64,000 nt of DNA from Clostridium tunisiense TJ. Its GTDB lineage: Bacteria > Bacillota > Clostridia > Clostridiales > Clostridiaceae. Shown piece after piece: positions 54,813 to 62,980 of this stretch. The position numbers and the translations under genes were made by a program. The notes below the pieces were generated by a model, which saw only the letters and a program-made list of their open reading frames with translations, ran no database searches and had not been told where the DNA came from. The stretch is from assembly GCF_000300195.1 (NCBI RefSeq), contig NZ_AMQH01000012.1:434001-498000 (forward strand), in the 5' to 3' direction. Each line of letters begins with the position of its first letter. Position 1 is the first letter of the stretch.

Positions 54813-57311
54813 ATGAAGGTATTAGTTGTTGGTGGTGTTGCTACAGGTGCTTCTGCGGCTGCTAGATTAAGAAGATTAAATGAAGAAGCTGAAATTATCA
54901 TGTTTGAAAAAGGGGAATATATTTCCTTTGCTAACTGTGGACTTCCTTACCACATTGGAGAAGTTATAAAGGACAGAGAAAAACTAATTGTAACTAAAAA
55001 AGAATTGATGGAATCTCGTTTTAATATAGATGTAAGAAATAATAGTGAAGTTATACAAGTTGATAGTGTTAACAAAACTGTAACAGTGAATTCAAAAGAA
55101 AAAGGACAATATATAGAGTCCTATGACTACTTAATACTAGCTCCAGGGGCAAAACCAATAATACCACCTATCGAAGGTATTAATGATGAAAGAATATATA
55201 CACTTAGAAATATACCTGATACAGATAAAATTAAAGCAGTTGTAGATAACAAATCCGTTAAACATGCAGTTGTAATTGGTGGAGGCTATATTGGTATTGA
55301 GATGGCGGAAAACCTAAAAGAAAGAGGAATAGATGTAACACTAGTTGAAGCAGCACCTCACATATTGGCACCTTTTGATAGCGATATGGTGGTTATTGCT
55401 GAGAAGGAATTAGAAGAACGAGGAGTAAAACTTAAGCTTAGTGATGGGGTTAAGAAATTTGAGTCTCTAGACCATGGAGTGAATGTAGTTTTAAATAGTG
55501 GAACAAAAGTTTTTGGTGAAATTGTAATATCTGCTATCGGTGTGAAGCCAGATACAGACTTCTTAAAAGATAGTGGAATTGAGTTTGGACCAAGAGGACA
55601 TATAATCACTAATGAGCATATGGAAACAAACGTCCCAGGAATCTATGCAGGAGGTGATGCTGTTGAAGTAGTAGATTTTGTTAATGGTGGTCAAACAGCA
55701 GTACCACTAGCAGGACCTGCTAATAAACAAGGACGAATAATATCAGATAATATACTTGGAGTTAAATCTAGCTTCAAAGGAACTCAGGGAACCTCTGTAA
55801 TTAAAGTTTTCGACATTATTGCTGCAGGAACAGGAAGTAATGAGAGAACTCTTCAAAGGTTAGGAGTTCCTTACAGAGTAATTTATGCTCACCCAAATGA
55901 CCATGCAGCTTACTATCCAGGTGCAACTCCAATATCTCTTAAGTTAATTTTTAATGATGAAGGCAAAATCTTAGGAGCTCAAGGTCTTGGATATGGTGGA
56001 GTAGAAAAACGAATAGATGTAATTGCAACAGTAATGAGATTAAATGGAACAATTTATGATTTAACTGAACTAGAGTTAAGCTATGCTCCACCATTTTCTT
56101 CAGCAAAGGATCCTGTAAACTTTCTAGGATATATCGCTGAGGATATACTAAGTGGTAAGAGTGAAGTTGTATTACCTAGAGATATTGATGGCCGTGATAA
56201 AGAAAATGTAGTGTTATTAGATGTAAGGGAACCTCTTGAAGTAGAGGTAGGAAAAATTTCGGATTCTACAAGTATAAGTGTTAATCAACTTAGAACTAAG
56301 CTAGATACTCTTGATAAAAATAAGGAATATTGGATTTATTGTGCTGTAGGACTTAGAGGATACGTGGCTGAAAGAATGATGAAAAATCATGGATTTAAAG
56401 TAAAAAATGTTACAGGTGGTTATAAGAGCTACATGCTTGAAAAGTTCTCACCAAAAGACTTTAATAATTTTCAAAGTGAAGGAAAAGCAGGCTTTGAAGG
56501 ACAAACAAGAGGTGGGGAAAGTAGTAATCAAGGTGACTCCATAAGCAAAGCAGAACCACATATGGCAAAAATCATTACATTAGATGCTTGTGGATTAAGT
56601 TGTCCGGGACCACTAATGAAAGTTAGAGATAGTATTAATGAAATAGCTTTAGGAGATCTACTAGAAGTTAAGGCCTCTGATCCAGGGTTTTATGAGGATA
56701 TTAAGGCTTGGTGTAAAAGAACAAATAATGAATTGGTAGAAATTAACAGAGATAAAGGCATTTCTACGGCAATGATAAAAAAGGGAACTAGCCAAAGGAT
56801 TACAGAAGCTTGCAAGACTACTGCAGTAACTTATGAGCCAAAAGATAATAAAACTATGGTAGTGTTCAGTGGAGATTTAGATAAAGCAATTGCCTCCTTT
56901 ATTATAGCTAACGGAGCAGCTTCTATGGGTAAAAAAGTTACTATGTTCTTCACCTTCTGGGGTCTAAATATCTTAAGAAAGCATGAAAAGATTTCAGTTA
57001 AAAAGAATTTTATTGAAACAGCCTTTGGTATGATGATGCCAAGGGGAAGCAGGAGACTTAAGCTTTCTAATATGCATATGATGGGTATGGGTAGCAAATT
57101 AATTAGAGGAGTTATGAAAAATAAAAACATATCTTCCTTAGAAGACTTAATAGAACAAGCAATGAAAAATGGCGTGGAAGTAGTTGCTTGCTCAATGTCA
57201 ATGGATGTTATGGGAATAAAAAAAGAAGAACTAATTGATGGAGTTAAAGAAGGTGGAGTTGGTTATTATTTAGGTGAAGCTGAGGATTCAAATGTGAATT
57301 TATTCATCTAA
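54813..57311 (+). CDS. CoA-disulfide reductase/rhodanese/TusA/DsrE four-domain fusion
   Basis: This 832-residue protein joins four sulfur-handling domains. Residues 1-445 form a pyridine-nucleotide disulfide oxidoreductase of the CoA-disulfide/persulfide reductase type, with GGVATGASAAARLRRL for FAD and the single active Cys42 in SFANCGLPYHIGE. A rhodanese domain (about 460-555) has Cys510 in YCAVGLRGY. A TusA/SirA domain (about 585-655) has Cys597 in LSCPGP. A DsrE-type domain (about 685-832) ends ACSMSMDVMGI... YLGEAEDSNVNLFI. Together these suit moving persulfide sulfur between CoA and protein cysteines. GGAGGAACG precedes the ATG. A terminator follows 100 nt later. Confidence 0.93.
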   Translation: MKVLVVGGVATGASAAARLRRLNEEAEIIMFEKGEYISFANCGLPYHIGEVIKDREKLIVTKKELMESRFNIDVRNNSEVIQVDSVNKTVTVNSKEKGQYIESYDYLILAPGAKPIIPPIEGINDERIYTLRNIPDTDKIKAVVDNKSVKHAVVIGGGYIGIEMAENLKERGIDVTLVEAAPHILAPFDSDMVVIAEKELEERGVKLKLSDGVKKFESLDHGVNVVLNSGTKVFGEIVISAIGVKPDTDFLKDSGIEFGPRGHIITNEHMETNVPGIYAGGDAVEVVDFVNGGQTAVPLAGPANKQGRIISDNILGVKSSFKGTQGTSVIKVFDIIAAGTGSNERTLQRLGVPYRVIYAHPNDHAAYYPGATPISLKLIFNDEGKILGAQGLGYGGVEKRIDVIATVMRLNGTIYDLTELELSYAPPFSSAKDPVNFLGYIAEDILSGKSEVVLPRDIDGRDKENVVLLDVREPLEVEVGKISDSTSISVNQLRTKLDTLDKNKEYWIYCAVGLRGYVAERMMKNHGFKVKNVTGGYKSYMLEKFSPKDFNNFQSEGKAGFEGQTRGGESSNQGDSISKAEPHMAKIITLDACGLSCPGPLMKVRDSINEIALGDLLEVKASDPGFYEDIKAWCKRTNNELVEINRDKGISTAMIKKGTSQRITEACKTTAVTYEPKDNKTMVVFSGDLDKAIASFIIANGAASMGKKVTMFFTFWGLNILRKHEKISVKKNFIETAFGMMMPRGSRRLKLSNMHMMGMGSKLIRGVMKNKNISSLEDLIEQAMKNGVEVVACSMSMDVMGIKKEELIDGVKEGGVGYYLGEAEDSNVNLFI

Positions 57312-57412
57312 TTAAACATACCTTTGAAACCATATGATTGCAGTTTTAATACTTCTTTAATCTTATTAAAGATATAAAGCCTAAATGCACCGAAAGTTTC
57401 TTATTAAAGATT

Positions 57413-57455
57413 AAGCACTATGAGATATTACTAATTTCATAGTGCTTGATTTTAT
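57413..57455 (+). terminator. Terminator after the fusion gene
   Basis: AAGCACTATGA (57413-57423) pairs with TCATAGTGCTT (57437-57447) around a 13-nt loop, followed by GATTTTATTT. The remaining sequence to 57699 holds only a TCTTATTAAAGAT direct repeat (near 57361 and 57400). Confidence 0.8.
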
Positions 57456-57699
57456 TTATAAATGGAAAACAATAAAGATTTTTATCTTCTTTTAGGAAAA
57501 TAGATACAATAAAATTATTGTAAAAAATTAATAATAAGAAAGAACAGTTGTGAGATGAATATTTATTTAATCTTAAACTTTAAATATAAAATGATTCTAG
57601 AGAGTAAATAAATTCTTCTGTATTTGTTTAAATCAATGTTATAATTATTTAAATGCAGAAAATTTAGTGTGAAGATTATATGTGAAATAAGGTGAATAT

Positions 57700-58383
57700 A
57701 TGAAGATTAAGATTTCAGAGTTAAAAAAACTAGAGTTATTTCAACAGGTTAAAGAAGAAACAATTTTAGAGCTTGTAAATAAATGCAATGTAGTTAAGTT
57801 ACAAAAGGGAGAAGTACTGTTCTTAGAGAGGGATGAAGTAAATAATATATATATTATACTTGAAGGAAAAGTAACCATGTATAGAACTACTTCAGATGGA
57901 CAAAAAAGAATTATATATGTGCTTACCCATGGAACAATAATAAATGAAGCAATTTTTGATGGTATTACTGCATCTATTTGTTGTGAAGGTTATGAAAATA
58001 CACAGTTAATCTCTATAAATAAAGAGGATATATTAAAGATAATGGAGAAGGATTTTCAGTTTACAAAGATAATTATTAACTCTATGAGCAAGAAAATAAG
58101 AAGACTTTATAGACAACTAAAGAATACTGCTGTAATAAGAGTTGATAAAAAAGTTGCTGCAAAACTATGGAAATTATCGATGGATTATGGGAAACCCTAC
58201 GATGATGAAACTATTATAGATCTAAAGATTACTATTACTTACTTAGCTGAAATGTTAGGGCATCCAAGGGAAACAATTTCTAGAGCTTTAAAAACCTTAG
58301 AAGGGCAAGGCCTTGTTAAGTATTTAGATAAAAAATTTATAGTTAATCAGCAAAAGTTGATTGAATATTATAGAAATTTATAA
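57700..58383 (+). CDS. Crp/Fnr-family transcriptional regulator
   Basis: This 227-residue regulator has an N-terminal cyclic-nucleotide-binding-like beta barrel (about 10-120) and a C-terminal winged helix. Its recognition region is TITYLAEMLGHPRETISRALKTLEG (about 170-194). The barrel has cysteines in SICCEG (about 92-97), but no Fnr-type N-terminal four-cysteine cluster. The FNT-asr operon starts 85 nt downstream behind a perfect Crp-type site, so it most likely controls that operon. The effector is unknown; sulfite, a redox signal or a small molecule are all possible. Confidence 0.9.
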   Translation: MKIKISELKKLELFQQVKEETILELVNKCNVVKLQKGEVLFLERDEVNNIYIILEGKVTMYRTTSDGQKRIIYVLTHGTIINEAIFDGITASICCEGYENTQLISINKEDILKIMEKDFQFTKIIINSMSKKIRRLYRQLKNTAVIRVDKKVAAKLWKLSMDYGKPYDDETIIDLKITITYLAEMLGHPRETISRALKTLEGQGLVKYLDKKFIVNQQKLIEYYRNL

Positions 58384-58396
58384 AAAACCTTAAAAT

Positions 58397-58439
58397 TGTG
58401 ACTATTATCACATACTTCCTTAACATTTATTGTTATTAT
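58397..58439 (+). promoter_or_regulatory. Crp-type operator and promoter of the FNT-asrABC operon
   Basis: TGTGACTATTATCACA (58397-58412) is a perfect TGTGA-N6-TCACA palindrome. TATTAT (58434-58439) is a candidate -10. With transcription starting near 58446 the site would be centred at about -41.5, the class II activator position. No -35 hexamer is present, in line with activator dependence. An inverted repeat TTATTGTT/AACAATAA (58427-58450 region) overlaps the start site. Confidence 0.72.
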
Positions 58440-58467
58440 ATTAACAATAAGTTGAGGAGGTTTTTTT

Positions 58468-59235
58468 ATGTTTGGTGATGTTGTTGAAAAGATAGGGAAT
58501 TCAGCAGTAGCTAAAAGTAAGTTGCTAAAAAGCTCAAAAGGAAAATATCTTATTAGTTCTGCTTTAGCTGGAATGTTTGTGGGATTTGGAGTTATTCTTA
58601 TATTTACTATTGGTGGTTTACTTAACGCTGCAAATTCTCCAGTTACAAAAATAATTATGGGATTAAGTTTTGGAGTGGCACTTAGTCTTGTGATTATGGC
58701 AGGGTCGGAGCTTTTTACTGGAAATAATATGATTATGACTATTGGTACATTAGATAAGAAGGTTACTTTAAATGAAACTTTGAATATATGGGTTTTTAGC
58801 TTTATAGGAAATTTACTAGGGGCAATTTTATTAGGGTATTTGTATTCCAAAAGTGGACTTGTTACAGGACCAGTTGCAGAATTTATTAGTAAGATTTCCA
58901 CTGCTAAGATGGCAACACCTGCAGTGCAACTATTTATAAGAGGGGTTCTCTGTAACATAATGGTTTGCCTTGCAGTTTGGTGTTCTTTTAAGCTAAAAGA
59001 AGAAACAGCAAAATTAATTATGATTTTCTGGTGTTTATTTGTGTTTATTACTGCTGGATTTGAACACAGTATTGCAAACATGACACTTCTTGCTATAGGG
59101 TTATTTATACCTCACCCAGCCACAGTAACCTTAAACGGATATATATATAACATTGGAGTTGTAACTCTTGGAAATATGGTAGGTGGAATAATATTTGTGG
59201 CTCTTGCCTACTGGTACATTTCTAAGGAAAAATAA
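58468..59235 (+). CDS. FNT-family channel, probable hydrosulfide/formate/nitrite type
   Basis: This 255-residue six-helix channel belongs to the formate-nitrite transporter family. FVGFGVILIFTIGGLLNAA (about 33-51), SELFTGNNMIMTIG (about 78-91, the second omega-loop region) and FEHSIANMTLLAIGLFIP (about 190-207) are diagnostic; the conserved central His is in FEHSIANM. It precedes asrA by 25 nt. In C. difficile the FNT member next to asrABC transports hydrosulfide, so sulfide export is the likely role here. GAGGAGG precedes the ATG. Confidence 0.92.
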   Translation: MFGDVVEKIGNSAVAKSKLLKSSKGKYLISSALAGMFVGFGVILIFTIGGLLNAANSPVTKIIMGLSFGVALSLVIMAGSELFTGNNMIMTIGTLDKKVTLNETLNIWVFSFIGNLLGAILLGYLYSKSGLVTGPVAEFISKISTAKMATPAVQLFIRGVLCNIMVCLAVWCSFKLKEETAKLIMIFWCLFVFITAGFEHSIANMTLLAIGLFIPHPATVTLNGYIYNIGVVTLGNMVGGIIFVALAYWYISKEK

Positions 59236-59260
59236 ATTTAGTTTTAGGAAGGGGACAACC

Positions 59261-60262
59261 ATGGATAGAAAATATAATGCAGAAAATTTTAATGAAATAC
59301 TAAACAAATTGAAAAAGGAATATAGAATATTTGCTCCTGTTACTCTAGTAGGTAAAGGTACTTTAAGTGATACAAACTCAGTGAAATATAAGCAAATTAA
59401 TAAGATACAGGATGTAGAGTTTAGAATAAAAAGTAGTTTCTCTGCCAAGGAAGTATATATGCCAATTACAGAGACTTTGTTCTATTTTACGGAAGATGCT
59501 TATATAGATCCTAAAAAGGAAGAAAAGAAAACCTTGGTATTTTTGAGAAGTTGTGATGTTCATGCTCTTAAAAGAAGTGATGAAATATATTTGAGAAATG
59601 GTTTTGAAGATCCTTATTATAAACATTTTAGAGATAACCTTAAAATAATATTAATTGGCTGTGAAAATAGCTTTGATAACTGTTTTTGCGTATCTATGGA
59701 AACAAACAAAACAGAAGATTTCAGTATGTATTTAAAGTACAAAAAGGATACAGTTTACGTAAAAATTAAAGATGAAGAGCTTTCACCTTGTTTCCAAGAG
59801 GGAGAAAGTACAGATATTGAAATTGATTTTGTAGAAGAAAACAATGTAAACGTTAGTATTCCAGAAAATCTATGTCAAAAAGTATTTAAGGCAGCAATGT
59901 GGGATGAGTATGATGCTAGATGTATAGCTTGTGGTAGATGTAACTTTGTATGTCCAACTTGTACATGTTTTACAATGCAGGATATTCACTATAAAGACAA
60001 TCCAAAGAATGGAGAGAGAAGAAGAGTTTGGGCTTCATGCCAAGTAGATGGATATACAGATATGGCGGGCGGTCACAGCTTTAGGAGAAAGAACGGAGAA
60101 AGAATGAGATTTAAAACTATGCACAAGGTTTATGATTTTAAAAAGCGATTTGGATATCATATGTGTGTAGGCTGCGGAAGATGTGATGATGTCTGTCCTC
60201 AGTATATCTCCTTCTCTAACTGTGTTAATAAATTAAATATTGCTGTAAATGAGGTGGAATAA
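59261..60262 (+). CDS. asrA: Anaerobic sulfite reductase subunit A
   Basis: This 333-residue iron-sulfur electron-transfer subunit passes electrons to the AsrC active site. Two ferredoxin-type cysteine blocks are present: CIACGRCNFVCPTCTC (about residues 225-240) and CVGCGRCDDVCP (about 303-314). The middle region has CDVHALKRSDEIYLR. The start is ATG 59261 with AAGGGG upstream; a longer frame from 59195 overlaps the FNT gene and is rejected. Its stop overlaps the asrB start. Confidence 0.95.
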   Translation: MDRKYNAENFNEILNKLKKEYRIFAPVTLVGKGTLSDTNSVKYKQINKIQDVEFRIKSSFSAKEVYMPITETLFYFTEDAYIDPKKEEKKTLVFLRSCDVHALKRSDEIYLRNGFEDPYYKHFRDNLKIILIGCENSFDNCFCVSMETNKTEDFSMYLKYKKDTVYVKIKDEELSPCFQEGESTDIEIDFVEENNVNVSIPENLCQKVFKAAMWDEYDARCIACGRCNFVCPTCTCFTMQDIHYKDNPKNGERRRVWASCQVDGYTDMAGGHSFRRKNGERMRFKTMHKVYDFKKRFGYHMCVGCGRCDDVCPQYISFSNCVNKLNIAVNEVE

Positions 60263-61053
60263 TGAATAATGTATATATGCCTTTTAAATCAAAAATATTA
60301 AATATTATACAACATACAGATATAGAGTACACTTTTAGAATGGAGTTTCATGGTGAAGTTAAGCCAGGTCAGTTTATGGAAGTTTCTATTCCTAAGTATG
60401 GTGAAGCGCCAATTTCTGTCAGTGGAATAGGTGAAGATTTCATTGATTTAACTATAAGAAGGGTTGGGGTGGTTACTGATGTAATTCACACTTTCTTTGT
60501 TGGGGATTCACTGTTTTTAAGAGGACCCTATGGTAATGGATTTGATGTTACCCAATATGAAGGAAAAGAAGTTATTGTAGCAGCTGGAGGAAGTGCCCTT
60601 GCTCCGGTGAGAGGGATTGTAGAGCATTTCACAAAACATAGAAAAAAAGCAAAGGATTTTAATCTTTTAGTAGGATTTAAATCACCCAAAGATATTTTGT
60701 TTAAAGAAGATTTAAAGCAATGGGCGGAAAAAGTTAGTGTTACAGTAACTGTGGATTCAGCACCAGAAGATTATACTGGAAATGTGGGTCTTGTAACTAA
60801 ATATGTACCTAAAATTAAGATAAGTGATATAGAAAATGTTGTTGTTGTGGTGGTGGGCCCTCCAATGATGATGAAGTTTACAGTAGCTGAGTTTTTAAAT
60901 CTTGGCATAAAAGAAGAAAACATATGGGTTTCCTACGAGAGAAAAATGTGTTGCGGAGTAGGAAAGTGTGGTCACTGTAAGATGGATGATACCTATATAT
61001 GTTTAGATGGTCCTGTATTTAATTATGCTCAGGCAAAAAACTTAGTAGATTAA
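60262..61053 (+). CDS. asrB: Anaerobic sulfite reductase subunit B
   Basis: This 263-residue flavoprotein of the ferredoxin-NADP reductase type feeds electrons from NAD(P)H. PGQFMEVSIPKYGEAPISVSG (about 33-53) binds flavin, VIVAAGGSALAPVRGIVEH (about 109-127) binds nucleotide, and CCGVGKCGHCKMDDTYIC (about 231-248) ligates a [2Fe-2S] cluster. It begins with ATG overlapping the asrA stop (TAATG), so translation is coupled. It is closely related to dihydroorotate dehydrogenase electron-transfer subunits, but context fixes the assignment. Confidence 0.95.
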   Translation: MNNVYMPFKSKILNIIQHTDIEYTFRMEFHGEVKPGQFMEVSIPKYGEAPISVSGIGEDFIDLTIRRVGVVTDVIHTFFVGDSLFLRGPYGNGFDVTQYEGKEVIVAAGGSALAPVRGIVEHFTKHRKKAKDFNLLVGFKSPKDILFKEDLKQWAEKVSVTVTVDSAPEDYTGNVGLVTKYVPKIKISDIENVVVVVVGPPMMMKFTVAEFLNLGIKEENIWVSYERKMCCGVGKCGHCKMDDTYICLDGPVFNYAQAKNLVD

Positions 61054-61065
61054 GGAGGGGTAATT

Positions 61066-62019
61066 GTGGACATTAATACTAAAGCTATAATGAGAAATGC
61101 CTTTAGAGTAACTAAAAAAAGAGGGAAAACAGCTATAAGAATAAGAGTTCCTGGAGGACATTTACCTGTAAAATATTTTGATGTGTTAAAAGAAGTGGCA
61201 GAGAAGTATGGAAATGGATCTGTGCATATGACTACAAGGCAAGGATTTGAAATCACAGATATAGATTTTGATAAAATGGAAGAGGTTAATAAACTTATCC
61301 AGCCTGTAATTGAGGGATTAGATATAAATCAGCCCAATGCACCTAAAACTGGGTATGCAGCTGCAGGGACAAGAAATGTAGCTTCTTGCATAGGAAATAG
61401 AGTATGTCCTTTTGCAAATTATGATACAACTGCATTAGCACAAAGAATTGAAAAAGCCATCTTTCCAAACCACTATCATGTAAAAGTAGCTGTAACAGGA
61501 TGCCCTAACGATTGCATTAAGGCTAGAATGAATGACTTTGGAGTTTTAGGAATGACTGAACCCCAATATGAGAGTCATAGATGTATTTCCTGTGGTGCTT
61601 GTGTTAAAAATTGCAAAAAAAGGGTAACTGGGGCCCTTAGAATGGAGAATTTCAAAGTAGAAAGAGATCATGAGAAATGCTTAGGTTGTGGAGAGTGCGT
61701 AAACAAATGTCCAACAAATGCCTGGACTAGAAGTGATAAAAAATATTACAAACTAGTTATAATGGGAAGAACAGGGAAGAAAAATCCTAGAATTGCAGAG
61801 GATTTTATTAAATGGATTGACGAAGATTCAATAATAAAAATCATCTTAAATACCTATAAATATGTAGATAAATACATTGAAAAGGATGCGCCAAATGGAA
61901 AAGAACACGTTGGATACATTGTTGATAGAACAGGTTATCAAATATTTAAAGACTTTGTATTAGAAGGGGTTAACCTCCCTGATAAAGCTGAAGTTGCTAA
62001 AAATATATATTGGAAATAA
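61066..62019 (+). CDS. asrC: Anaerobic sulfite reductase subunit C (siroheme)
   Basis: This 317-residue catalytic subunit reduces sulfite to sulfide. MTTRQGFEI (about 56-64) is the substrate-side motif. CIGNRVCPFANYD (about 107-119) and TGCPNDCIKARMNDFG (about 144-159) are the siroheme/[4Fe-4S] cysteines. Two ferredoxin clusters follow: CISCGACVKNC (about 175-185) and CLGCGECVNKCP (about 205-216). The start is GTG 61066 after GGAGGGG. It is the last gene of the FNT-asrABC operon. Confidence 0.96.
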   Translation: MDINTKAIMRNAFRVTKKRGKTAIRIRVPGGHLPVKYFDVLKEVAEKYGNGSVHMTTRQGFEITDIDFDKMEEVNKLIQPVIEGLDINQPNAPKTGYAAAGTRNVASCIGNRVCPFANYDTTALAQRIEKAIFPNHYHVKVAVTGCPNDCIKARMNDFGVLGMTEPQYESHRCISCGACVKNCKKRVTGALRMENFKVERDHEKCLGCGECVNKCPTNAWTRSDKKYYKLVIMGRTGKKNPRIAEDFIKWIDEDSIIKIILNTYKYVDKYIEKDAPNGKEHVGYIVDRTGYQIFKDFVLEGVNLPDKAEVAKNIYWK

Positions 62020-62020
62020 A

Positions 62021-62045
62021 AAAACACTCCCACAGGAGTGTTTTT
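62021..62045 (+). terminator. Terminator of the asr operon
   Basis: AAAACACTCC (62021-62030) pairs perfectly with GGAGTGTTTT (62035-62044) around CACA, followed by T. Confidence 0.92.
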
Positions 62046-62051
62046 ACTTGC

Positions 62052-62705
62052 CTAAAAAATCAAAAACAATAATATTGATACTATTAAAATGTTAACCACC
62101 ACTATAATTAACTTACTATTAATAACATTAATTTTTGATTTTTTTATTAATCTATTAATAGTAGCAACCCAGATCTTATTACCATCTAGTGAGGATAAGG
62201 GGATGAGATTTGTAAGCCCTAAAGTTAAGTTTACAATTATTAATAAAAACCATAAGGTAGTACCTTTCATTGAAATAAATAAGTTTGCAAGATTATTTTG
62301 TAAGATATAGATATTTTTTAAGCTTATGCATCGCAAACTTTGAGCAATTATTCCATATATATTAATTAAGTTACTTTCAAGCAACTTAAAATTAAAGTCC
62401 AGAGAAGTGAGTAAAGATAATACAAATATTAAAAAGTTAAGAAATACACCAGATAAACAAATTACATAAATTTTTAGCAATTTGAGGGATTCATATTTTA
62501 ATTCATCATTATAGATATATCCACCAAGTGGAAGTAATCTTACTTCGAATTCTGTACCATATCTCAAGAAAGAAAATATTTTAGGACCTACCCCTATAGA
62601 AAACTGATATACAGGAACCTTAAACATTTTAGAGGCTAGATAATGTCCTAATTCATGAATAAAAATAGAAGTAAAAAGCACAATATAGATTATAAAAAAA
62701 TCCAT
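62052..62705 (-). CDS. Site-2 protease-type M50 metallopeptidase
   Basis: This 217-residue membrane protein has the zinc motif HELGH in the first helix (about residues 18-22). It is followed by FSIGVGPKIFSFLRYGTEFEVRLLPLGGY, the loop typical of M50 proteases. The second metal motif, LGLTNLIPLSSLDGNKI (about 162-178), has the Asp in LDG, in place of the common NxxPxPxLDG. Five or six membrane helices in total. No PDZ domain, so it is a minimal form related to SpoIVFB or RseP. ATG 62705 has GGGGGA upstream. Substrate unknown. Confidence 0.85.
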   Translation of the reverse strand: MDFFIIYIVLFTSIFIHELGHYLASKMFKVPVYQFSIGVGPKIFSFLRYGTEFEVRLLPLGGYIYNDELKYESLKLLKIYVICLSGVFLNFLIFVLSLLTSLDFNFKLLESNLINIYGIIAQSLRCISLKNIYILQNNLANLFISMKGTTLWFLLIIVNLTLGLTNLIPLSSLDGNKIWVATINRLIKKSKINVINSKLIIVVVNILIVSILLFLIF

Positions 62706-62884
62706 ATTCCCCCCTGATAATAGTGATTATAATTAATTTGTATTCAATTTTTCTAGGGTTTATAACAAGATTTTGTTGCTAAAGTTGTGATTTTTGAAAT
62801 ATATAACCTAATAAGAAAATATAATAATAAATAGTTCTATGGCTTTATCTTAAATATTATTTGATTACTATAACAAAAAATTAA

Positions 62885-62925
62885 ATAACAACCTGAAATA
62901 ATTCAATATGATTTCAAGTTGTTAT
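62885..62925 (-). terminator. Terminator of the symporter gene
   Basis: A 15-bp stem, 62885-62899 with 62911-62925. Its only non-pair on the + strand (C-A) becomes a G-U pair on the transcribed minus strand, and an A run on + at 62876-62882 gives a T-rich tail. Both points support minus-strand use. Confidence 0.82.
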
Positions 62926-62980
62926 AATTTAATCTTTTGCAAACTTTATTTTAATAATATATCACAGAATAGATATTAAT

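Noticed and set aside
58368..59081. 237-codon open frame on - across the FNT channel gene
   Set aside because: Antisense to a well-supported channel gene and rich in shadow-typical residues.
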